Source: Treponema sp. (GTDB lineage: Bacteria > Spirochaetota > Spirochaetia > Treponematales > Treponemataceae). Taken from it: a stretch of DNA of 12,256 nt. The number at the start of each line of letters is the position of its first letter. The stretch's first letter is position 1. The notes below the pieces were generated by a model. The model saw only the letters and a list, made by a program, of their open reading frames with translations, did no database searches and was not told the origin of the DNA. The stretch lies in contig JAHAZA010000058.1 of assembly GCA_018385415.1 (NCBI GenBank), positions 1-12,256 on the forward strand, written 5' to 3'. Positions 7,593 to 12,256 of this stretch are shown here, one piece after another. The translations under genes were made by a program, and so were the position numbers.

Positions 7593-8018
7593 TTAATCCT
7601 CAAACCAGTTTTCTATCTGAAGATTAAAGTTATCTTTTATAATAGCAAAATCCTTAACATTCCTTGTTACTAATATTAAGTCATTTGCTATAGCGATTGA
7701 AGCAATCTGTGTATCTGCATATGGTGTTGGTCGTCCAATTGCTTCAAGTTTTGCTGTTATTTCAGCTTGAACCTTCGATGCGTTTAAATCGTATGATAAA
7801 AACTTGTAAAAAGGTTCAACGGTCTCATTTAAATATGTTAAGAGTCTTTGTTTACGTCTTCCATCTGGAAGAATAAGAACTCCATGCAACATTTCAAAAA
7901 AAGAAACTGTTGAAATAACGCAATCTTTTCTATTTGCAGAAAGTTTTACTAATACCTTTTCATTAGGAACAGGCTTAGATGGCTCTGAAACGATATTTGA
8001 ATCAAGAAGATATTTCAT
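7593..8018 (-). CDS. vapC: VapC-type toxin, PIN-domain ribonuclease
   Basis: VapC toxins are PIN-domain RNases that cut tRNA or rRNA and halt translation when the antitoxin is lost. The 141-residue protein has the expected acidic active-site set: D6 in LLDSNIVSE, E42 in VSFFEMLHG, D102 in TPYADTQIASIA, and D123 in LVTRNVKDF. Length is normal for the family. Its ATG overlaps the antitoxin stop (TAATG), the usual coupled arrangement. The position between the parB-like and replication genes points to an addiction module that keeps the element in the cell. About 180 bp separate its stop from the replication gene's preferred start. Confidence 0.93.
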   Translation of the reverse strand: MKYLLDSNIVSEPSKPVPNEKVLVKLSANRKDCVISTVSFFEMLHGVLILPDGRRKQRLLTYLNETVEPFYKFLSYDLNASKVQAEITAKLEAIGRPTPYADTQIASIAIANDLILVTRNVKDFAIIKDNFNLQIENWFED

Positions 8019-8290
8019 TACCAGATTTCCTTTGCCTTATAAACTTCTTTTGATCTTAAATTGTCAAAAGCATGTTCTAAAAATTCGGCATCTTCAGAAT
8101 TATCAAAAAGATCTTTTGAATCGTTTCTCCATTTTGTTAATGCATCCATATATGCATTTGTATTATTTTCAAAATCTGCAAATTTTGCTTTTAATTTTAT
8201 ATAAGCAATAAACTCGCCAAGTTCATTGATATATTCTGCAGGAAGAGTCCTGACAGACTGTAATTCTTTTACTAAATTTTCATATGACAT
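8018..8290 (-). CDS. vapB: VapB-like antitoxin (DUF2281-type N-terminus)
   Basis: A 90-residue protein directly upstream of vapC. The N-terminal part (YENLVKELQSVRTLPAEYINE, then LGEFIAYIKLKAKF) resembles DUF2281-type antitoxins, with the LPxxxxxELxxFIxYIK pattern. The acidic, aromatic C-terminal half would be the toxin-binding tail. The start at 8290 is chosen because a full AAGGAGG lies 7 nt upstream; a longer in-frame version from 8335 places that site inside the gene. Antitoxins usually repress their own promoter with the toxin. A candidate operator, an imperfect palindrome at 8345-8368, lies upstream. The family name rests on pattern recall; pairing with vapC is the stronger argument. 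Confidence 0.82.
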   Translation of the reverse strand: MSYENLVKELQSVRTLPAEYINELGEFIAYIKLKAKFADFENNTNAYMDALTKWRNDSKDLFDNSEDAEFLEHAFDNLRSKEVYKAKEIW

Positions 8291-8344
8291 AATCGGACCT
8301 CCTTCTTTAACAATTGTATAATAACATATATTCATTTATATCTC

Positions 8345-8368
8345 CATAAGTGTTTCGTTCACTTTATG
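8345..8368. promoter_or_regulatory. Palindrome upstream of vapBC (candidate operator or ParB-like site)
   Basis: CATAAGTG (8345-8352) and CACTTTATG (8360-8368) form an imperfect inverted repeat around TTTCGTT, about 55 bp upstream of the antitoxin start. The core AAGTGTTTCG followed by CACTT recurs upstream of parB (9284-9301). It may bind the VapBC complex or the ParB-like protein; nothing here decides which. Confidence 0.4.
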
Positions 8369-8418
8369 AATTTAGAAAAAGGAAAGGCCCAGTCCAACGA
8401 ACTGAACCTGTGTAAGCA

Positions 8419-8451
8419 CATCTGGAAGCGAAAACTTGGAGCTTTCAGATG
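8419..8451. terminator. Long-stem hairpin just after parB
   Basis: CATCTGGAAGC (8419-8429) and GCTTTCAGATG (8441-8451) form an 11-bp stem with one G-T pair on the plus strand (one A-C mismatch on the minus strand) and an 11-nt loop. It begins 8 nt after the parB stop codon in the direction of transcription. No T-run follows, so it may act in RNA processing or stability rather than as a simple terminator. Confidence 0.45.
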
Positions 8452-8458
8452 GCGGTGT

Positions 8459-9253
8459 TTAATAAAAGATTGCGTTCAGCAATCTTCCAACAGATTCAGT
8501 TTCCTGTTCAGAAACTGAATCTGTTGCAGGTGTTGTCTGAACGGTGCTCATAACAAGGTTCATAACGTATTCTGCAACAGAAAGTGTTTTCTTAGGTTTT
8601 ACAGGTGTAACTTCAACAGATGTTGTTTCTGTTGTTACTTCTTCCTGAACTTCAACTTTTTCTTCTGCAGGTTTGATTTCTTCTTTCATCTGGTTATATG
8701 CCTGATTCAAAGAAATAGTTCCTTCAGTAAAAGCTTCCATAACTTCTGGAGAAGCTTTTCGTTCAACTTCTTTCATTTTAGCAATCTGGCGAGGTGAAAT
8801 GTTGAGTTCTTCTGCAATCTGGACATCTGTCTTTGCTTTTTTGCCGTCTGCATTTGTAAGTTCACGAAGCTGCTTGTAAGCATTAAAAATTTTCTGTTCA
8901 GAGAGGTTTCTTCTGTGAAGCTGCTGGTTGTAAGCATATTCAATCATTTCCTCTTCAGATTTAAAATGCTTGTAAACTACTGCAATCTTCTTCAATCCTG
9001 CTCGTTGTGCTGCAAGATATCTGGTATGGCCTTCTACAAGAACACCATCCTGACTTACTGTTGCAGGGTTTCCGGCGTTATAACCATTTAATTTCATATC
9101 TTCGCAGATATTAGTTATTTCTGTTTCACCTTGATCAAAGATTGATTTGATTTTAGGGTTGATTGTAATTTTATCGATTGCAATCCATTTGATTTTATCT
9201 GTAGTGATTGTTGAGGCCTTTGTTTTGGCCATTAAAGTGTTTATAAAATTCAT
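8459..9253 (-). CDS. parB: ParB/Spo0J-like DNA-binding protein (orphan, no ParA)
   Basis: A 264-residue ParB-domain protein. The N-terminal ParB/sulfiredoxin-like fold ends in GVLVEGHTRYLAAQRAG (70-86), carrying the GHxR signature used for nucleotide binding in ParB relatives. The second conserved patch is NQQLHRRNLSEQ (109-120). A helix-turn-helix follows, DVQIAEELNISPRQIAKM (143-160). Residues ~190-235 are a Glu/Val/Thr-rich linker, and the C-terminus is a short hydrophobic segment that may dimerise. The start at 9253 has AGGAG 9 nt upstream. No ParA ATPase is nearby, so a classic partition pair is not shown; the protein could instead regulate transcription or act with host factors. A motif shared by two sites flanks the gene. 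Confidence 0.85.
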   Translation of the reverse strand: MNFINTLMAKTKASTITTDKIKWIAIDKITINPKIKSIFDQGETEITNICEDMKLNGYNAGNPATVSQDGVLVEGHTRYLAAQRAGLKKIAVVYKHFKSEEEMIEYAYNQQLHRRNLSEQKIFNAYKQLRELTNADGKKAKTDVQIAEELNISPRQIAKMKEVERKASPEVMEAFTEGTISLNQAYNQMKEEIKPAEEKVEVQEEVTTETTSVEVTPVKPKKTLSVAEYVMNLVMSTVQTTPATDSVSEQETESVGRLLNAIFY

Positions 9254-9271
9254 AATGTAAATCTCCTCTGC

Positions 9272-9313
9272 AAGTTACTGCAAAAGTGTTTCGAACCACT
9301 TCTACAGTAACTT
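9272..9313. promoter_or_regulatory. Nested palindrome in the parB leader
   Basis: An outer perfect 9-bp inverted repeat, AAGTTACTG (9272-9280) and CAGTAACTT (9305-9313), encloses an inner repeat AAGTG (9284-9288) and CACTT (9297-9301). It lies between the 129-aa gene and parB, ending about 19 nt before the parB start. It could be an operator for the ParB-like protein, a parS-like site, or an mRNA processing structure. Confidence 0.45.
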
Positions 9314-9321
9314 TTCTGTTT

Positions 9322-9340
9322 TAAGACTTATGCAGTCTTA
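9322..9340 (-). terminator. Small hairpin over the stop codon of the 129-aa gene
   Basis: TAAGACT (9322-9328) and AGTCTTA (9334-9340) form a perfect 7-bp stem with a 5-nt loop that includes the stop codon of the unknown 129-aa gene. No T-run follows on the minus strand, so it is not a convincing terminator; mRNA stabilisation is as likely. Confidence 0.35.
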
Positions 9341-9717
9341 GCCAGTTTTCCCAGCTGTTTGTTTGATTGACTTTTCATTTCTGCTTTCAAAAGGTTAGCA
9401 TTAAGAGAATATTCAGGAATAAGTGAATAATTCTTTACTTCACCATGTGCAATGTCCACAGAAACTTTAATAGTTCCGAACTTGATTCTAAGGTTCTGAA
9501 TGTCATTAATAATTCGGTCAGCGAATTCTGGTTTAATGGCATGAACCTTTTCCTGACTGACCTGCTGGCCGCCAAGAACCATATCAGAAGATTTTGAAAA
9601 TCTTGCTGAAACAATCTTTTCGTTGTGAACCGAAAAGTCAATCGTCACATTTCCATCAGAAGGGCAATTAAATGCCATGGTTGTAATACCATTTACTACG
9701 TGTACCATTTCTAACAT
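9328..9717 (-). CDS. Unknown 129-aa protein in the element's first operon
   Basis: I do not recognise this protein. It has 129 residues, is predicted mixed alpha/beta, and has no signal peptide or membrane segment. Residues ~5-60 read as beta-strands (MVHVVNGITTMAFNCPSDG, then VTIDFSVHNEKIVSARFSKS), followed by a probable helix, KPEFADRIINDIQNLRIKFG, and a basic C-terminal tail. The start is supported by GGAGG 8 nt upstream of the ATG at 9717, which overlaps the stop of the excisionase-like gene by 7 nt. Conservation of the overlap suggests joint expression with the Xis-like protein upstream and ParB downstream. Confidence 0.75.
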   Translation of the reverse strand: MLEMVHVVNGITTMAFNCPSDGNVTIDFSVHNEKIVSARFSKSSDMVLGGQQVSQEKVHAIKPEFADRIINDIQNLRIKFGTIKVSVDIAHGEVKNYSLIPEYSLNANLLKAEMKSQSNKQLGKLAKTA

Positions 9718-9971
9718 GCTTCTGCCTCCTGTTTCACTTTTGAAATTGAAGGCGATCTACCGTCAGAACGATGAGCCTGAATGTAGGCTGCAAGGTCATC
9801 GCGGTAAACAAAAGTATGTCCGTTCATACGGGTACGTGGTAACTCTCTGTCAGAGATATGTGAATCCAGCTGAGCAAAAGAGATTTTTAGAATTTCTTTG
9901 ACCTGTTTACGAGTCAAAAGAGTTTCGTTTGGAAATTCTACGATTTCCAGTAAAGCATTTGCGCTTTTCAA
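9711..9971 (-). CDS. Excisionase-like helix-turn-helix protein (MerR/HTH_17 style)
   Basis: An 86-residue small DNA-binding protein. Residues ~17-60 follow the excisionase/HTH_17 layout: LLTRKQVKEILKISFAQLDS (helix-turn-helix), then a wing with DRELPRTRMNGHTFVYRDDL, then AAYIQAH, the short helix that ends the domain. Such proteins bend att DNA and direct an integrase toward excision, or act as small regulators. It lies just downstream of the integrase gene in the same orientation, behind its own promoter. The likely start is TTG at 9971, because GAGGA sits 6 nt upstream and no other in-frame start occurs before residue 48; a TTG start would keep expression modest. Confidence 0.8.
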   Translation of the reverse strand: MKSANALLEIVEFPNETLLTRKQVKEILKISFAQLDSHISDRELPRTRMNGHTFVYRDDLAAYIQAHRSDGRSPSISKVKQEAEAC

Positions 9972-10051
9972 TTTGAATCCTCGTGATTAGTGCCATCACT
10001 CATAAGTAGAACATTGGCCTTTGGAAAGACCGTTGTAAGCAATAAGGATAT

Positions 10052-10107
10052 CAAAAAATTTGCACAAAAATTTTTTGAAGCCAACCTGGGCAGGCAGATT
10101 CAAAAAA
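10052..10107 (-). promoter_or_regulatory. Leader with competing AT-rich inverted repeats before the excisionase-like gene
   Basis: Three arms occur: CAAAAAATTT (10052-10061), AAATTTTTTG (10068-10077) and TTCAAAAAA (10099-10107). The central arm pairs perfectly with the left one (10 bp, 6-nt loop). Extended to TTTTTTGAA (10071-10079), it also pairs perfectly with the right one (9 bp), with an inner GCC/GGC pairing. Both cannot form at once. The arms lie in the ~195-nt leader between the promoter and the excisionase-like start. Confidence 0.45.
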
Positions 10108-10176
10108 ATCTTTTCTTTTTTTTGTGATTGCTCCTTTTAGCTAGCATAAGGAACAAAATTTACAACACACCTATAT

Positions 10177-10204
10177 AATATATAGTATACATAAAACAAG
10201 TCAA
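10177..10204 (-). promoter_or_regulatory. Sigma-70-type promoter for the excisionase-like operon
   Basis: On the minus strand TTGACT (10199-10204) is followed after 16 nt by TATATT (10177-10182); an 18-nt spacing to TATTAT is an alternative. It is the best promoter match seen in the window. It would start a transcript with a leader of roughly 195 nt running into the excisionase-like, 129-aa and parB genes. The -10 box lies in a 15-nt perfect palindrome (10171-10185). Confidence 0.65.
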
Positions 10205-10244
10205 GTAAATTCAACACAATTTTGCACAACTAGATAATAATTTT

Positions 10245-11582
10245 TTATGCCAATTCTTCCTCTAAAACAGGAGTATTCAGCGTTCTTTCTACCACAGAAC
10301 CGAATAAGGTTTCTGCAGCATTTCCCATTGCTTCAATTGTATCTTTCATTTCCAGATGATCTGAATAATGTTCAAATACAGCTTGAGTTTTATGTCCTGA
10401 TACCTGACGAATCATTCTGTCATCATTTACAAGTGTTTTTGTTTCTGTACAGAATCCATGTCTCCAGCAGTGGAATCCAATCTTATTAGGGTTTGGATAA
10501 CCACATTCTTCCAAAGCTCTGTGGAGATATTTGTTGAATAGTCTCTGACAGACAGGTTTTACAGGATCTTTTCCAAAGAAAATAAATGAGTTTTCTTTAT
10601 CAATAGAATACCTTGGATTGAATTCAACCATATGTAAAAGAGCTTCTCTTAATTCCTTTGAGATAGGGGCAGGTCTTTCTTCTCCATTCTTTGGAGTTTT
10701 AAGTCCTAAATGATCATCCCATCCGTGTGAAATCCAGATATAATTCTCGTGAATATCACATACACGTAAAGCCTGAACTTCATCTGCTCGCATTCCTGTA
10801 TACATAGCAAGAAGGTTAGCAAGACGTGACATTTCATTTCCCCAGCCAACAGAAAAAACTTTTGAAACAAATTCAGGACGAAGTATTTCCTTTTTCTTGG
10901 TCTTTTGTACTGTGACTTTTGGAATATCCTGAAAGTTAGAGAACTGAGTAAGATGTTTCTGATGGGTCCAGTTCATTGCTACAACCATGACATCAACAAT
11001 ATCTTTTACAGTTTTAGAACTAAGCTTTTTAATTCTTTCATCAGAATAGATTGCTGCAATATCATCTGGAGTAATTTCACCAAGAAGTTTACCTTCAAGG
11101 CGTGGAGCCCAGTATTTTTTTACTCTACCTAAAGCTGTCTCAAAGTAAGTGTAGGATAATTGTTTTCCTAAAACAGCACGTTCTTCTCTGTATGGAGATT
11201 TATCGAAATCCCAGAATTCAAGAAGATAATCAACAGCCTGTCTGCTTTCAGGAGAAGCTTTCAGAATACCTGAAACCAGATATTTCCTTTCAATGAGAAT
11301 ATCCACAATGTTTTGAATATCATCATATTCAAAATCAAAAGTCTTAAGATTCTTCATCAGTTGAATTTTATCAACTTCTGTCATCTTAAGTTTTTCTTCT
11401 TTGGAATTTATTCTTTCAGGAATTTGGTCTGAAGAATACCATTGCATAGCAAGTTTTCTTGCTTCGTTGTAATTGGGAGTTCCAGTACTTTTGTGATTGG
11501 ATAATGAACCGTCTTCCAATCTGAACTGGACGTAATAGTTACCGCCCTGGCGACGTGTGTACAAATAATAAGGTTCAGCCAT
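10245..11582 (-). CDS. int: Tyrosine recombinase / phage-type integrase
   Basis: Tyrosine integrases join and excise circular elements at att sites by strand exchange through a covalent tyrosine-DNA link. The 445-residue protein has a small N-terminal arm-binding part (YYLYTRRQGGNYYVQFRLE), a core-binding helical domain (~115-225) and the catalytic domain. Active-site residues are R265 in MYTGMRADEVQALR, a Lys near LKTPKNGEERPAP, H371 and R374 in FHCWRHGFC, H397 in VSGHKT and the nucleophile Y406 in VFEHYSDH. All are present, so it looks functional. The start at 11582 is chosen because AAGGTGG lies 5 nt upstream. The gene points away from the tRNA-derived core at 11721-11762, its probable target. 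A 270-bp regulatory gap separates it from the excisionase-like gene. Confidence 0.95.
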   Translation of the reverse strand: MAEPYYLYTRRQGGNYYVQFRLEDGSLSNHKSTGTPNYNEARKLAMQWYSSDQIPERINSKEEKLKMTEVDKIQLMKNLKTFDFEYDDIQNIVDILIERKYLVSGILKASPESRQAVDYLLEFWDFDKSPYREERAVLGKQLSYTYFETALGRVKKYWAPRLEGKLLGEITPDDIAAIYSDERIKKLSSKTVKDIVDVMVVAMNWTHQKHLTQFSNFQDIPKVTVQKTKKKEILRPEFVSKVFSVGWGNEMSRLANLLAMYTGMRADEVQALRVCDIHENYIWISHGWDDHLGLKTPKNGEERPAPISKELREALLHMVEFNPRYSIDKENSFIFFGKDPVKPVCQRLFNKYLHRALEECGYPNPNKIGFHCWRHGFCTETKTLVNDDRMIRQVSGHKTQAVFEHYSDHLEMKDTIEAMGNAAETLFGSVVERTLNTPVLEEELA

Positions 11583-11591
11583 GTAAACCAC

Positions 11592-11961
11592 CTTAAATTA
11601 CCGTTCGAAAGACTTTCTACCAAGTCTTTCTACCTTTTAATAAGTAATTCCACGCTGAGCCTATTCAGTGATAAGTTAGAAGTGACCTAATTCCTTGTAA
11701 CACAAAGAATTAGAATTATAGCGGGGGGGCAGGACTCGAACCTGTAGCCTCCGGGTTATGAGAAGACCAATGAGAACTGTACCTCGCTTTACCCATGAAT
11801 ATTTTACGATAATTTAATTGAATTTTATGGTGTTTTTGCTGTTTGGAAAAGCAAAACGCTATACTCAACTATAACGGAAAATACTTTTTTCTACCCATTT
11901 TTACTACCAAACAGTGGTAGTCGGAAAAGGTTCCCGACAAACACCTTATAAATAGATGATT
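11592..11961. other. Attachment-site region: tRNA core flanked by CTACC repeats and hairpins
   Basis: A 370-bp gene-free interval. Left of the tRNA-derived core are two direct CTTTCTACC copies 13 bp apart (11613-11621, 11626-11634) and a hairpin (CTAATTC 11687-11693 with GAATTAG 11707-11713, plus inner TTGT/ACAA). Right of it are a hairpin (11832-11857), CTACC at 11891-11895 and a 7-bp inverted repeat ACTACCA/TGGTAGT (11903-11921). Repeats on both arms around a core are typical of attP, where arm sites bind the integrase N-terminus. The arrangement is inferred, not shown. Confidence 0.5.
11721..11762 (-). other. 3' half of a CAT-anticodon tRNA (att core)
   Basis: Read on the minus strand, this begins in the anticodon loop (CTCATAA, anticodon CAT) and continues with a 3' anticodon stem CCCGG, a variable loop, the T-arm CAGG-TTCGAGT-CCTG and a C-rich acceptor strand. 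CAT decodes Met, or Ile when the C is modified. The sequence upstream (11763-11795) does not supply the matching CCGGG anticodon strand or a G-rich acceptor strand, so no complete tRNA is encoded. A block running from the anticodon loop to the 3' end is the classic crossover identity of tRNA-targeting tyrosine integrases, and the integrase gene is next door. Confidence 0.75.
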
Positions 11962-12228
11962 TTAGTCTTTTTTTAGAGCCTGCTTTACAATAGGGCCAAA
12001 AGCTTTTTCTTGCACTTCTACTATTATATCAAACAGTAAATTAATTCTTTTTACCATCTCGGCATCTTCCTCTGCCATAGATGTAAGCATTTCACGAGTT
12101 ACATCTTTTACGATAACTTTCCCGTGATGAACTGCCCGGTAGAAATTAATGACCTGATTATCAGTTTTCAAGTCCCTATTCTTGGCAATTAAGGACCAGG
12201 TTTTGTGTAAATCGTCTAAATCAATCAT
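11962..12228 (-). CDS. Unknown 88-aa helical protein
   Basis: I do not recognise this protein. It is 88 residues long, largely helical and soluble, with acidic and basic patches, no membrane segment and no known motif: DLDDLHKTWSLIAKNRDL, then VTREMLTSMAEEDAEMVKR, ending IVKQALKKD. The start follows a purine-rich AAGAAAGAA tract rather than a strong ribosome site. The ATG follows directly after a TAA that would end an upstream frame, so it may be the last gene of an operon entering from the right. Whether it belongs to this element, to a second tandem element or to the chromosome depends on how the att region is read. Confidence 0.6.
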   Translation of the reverse strand: MIDLDDLHKTWSLIAKNRDLKTDNQVINFYRAVHHGKVIVKDVTREMLTSMAEEDAEMVKRINLLFDIIVEVQEKAFGPIVKQALKKD

Positions 12229-12256
12229 TTATTCTTTCTTATCATTTTTAATTGAG
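12229..12256 (-). CDS. Possible C-terminal end of an upstream gene (partial)
   Basis: On the minus strand the window edge reads in an open frame as SIKNDKKE followed by TAA (12231-12229), placed immediately before the ATG of the 88-aa gene. A stop touching a start is the pattern seen between coupled genes elsewhere in this window. Only eight codons are visible, so this is weak. Confidence 0.25.

Noticed and set aside
8291..8335. Upstream start adding 15 residues to the antitoxin
   Set aside because: It would place a perfect AAGGAGG inside the coding region; the ATG just downstream of that site is favoured.
8360..8371. CACTTTATGAAT, resembling one arm of the pMV158 origin of transfer as recalled
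   Set aside because: The second arm and the nick-site sequence are absent, so a 12-nt AT-rich match is easily chance.
8459..9253. A full ParAB-parS partition system
   Set aside because: No ParA ATPase gene is present next to parB, and the candidate sites do not match the known chromosomal parS consensus.
11721..11795. A complete functional tRNA-Met
   Set aside because: The 5' side cannot form the acceptor, D or anticodon stems with the 3' half, so only the 3' half is called.
1..12256. CRISPR array
   Set aside because: No regularly spaced direct repeats of suitable length were seen; the repeats found are short and irregular.

Overview
The window is low in G+C, has clear AGGAG-type ribosome binding sites, and uses ATG plus one likely TTG start. 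Gene content and protein style resemble a host-associated Treponema (Spirochaetota); this is an impression from the proteins and cannot be proven here. Apart from a type I restriction specificity gene at the left edge, every gene lies on the minus strand.

Layout: 1-534 is the C-terminal part (or a half-size form) of an HsdS specificity subunit on the plus strand. It converges on a minus-strand pair across a strong hairpin (546-572). That pair is an RNase III-like protein with two dsRNA-binding regions (1567-2727) and, translationally coupled to it, an HNH-type protein with an unrecognised C-terminal half (599-1567). Region 2728-3241 has no intact gene. It holds a collapsed transposase remnant (2991-3153, N- and C-terminal pieces with the middle missing) and a terminator-like hairpin (3201-3230).

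From 11582 leftward to 3242 lies a compact integrative and mobilizable module, in transcription order: tyrosine integrase, a promoter-bearing leader, a MerR/excisionase-like protein, an unknown 129-aa protein, an orphan ParB-like protein, a VapB-like antitoxin, a VapC toxin, a replication/helicase-loader-like protein with a C-terminal zinc ribbon, a DnaB-family replicative helicase, and a MobV-type relaxase. Many junctions overlap (TAATG or 7-8 nt overlaps), which suggests translational coupling. The logic is integrate/excise (Int, Xis-like), replicate when excised (Rep, DnaB), persist (VapBC, perhaps ParB) and transfer (MobV). The cargo next to it acts on nucleic acid (RNase III-like, HNH, HsdS).

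Right of the integrase, 11721-11762 is the 3' half of a CAT-anticodon (Met-type) tRNA without a pairing 5' half. This is the expected attachment core of a tRNA-targeting integrase. Short CTACC repeats flank it on both sides, so it looks more like attP or a tandem-insertion junction than a simple chromosomal end. An 88-aa unknown gene and the edge of another possible gene close the window.

The most interesting points are the RNase III/HNH pair, the att-like region, a motif shared by two sites bracketing parB, and several RNA-structure candidates in leaders.
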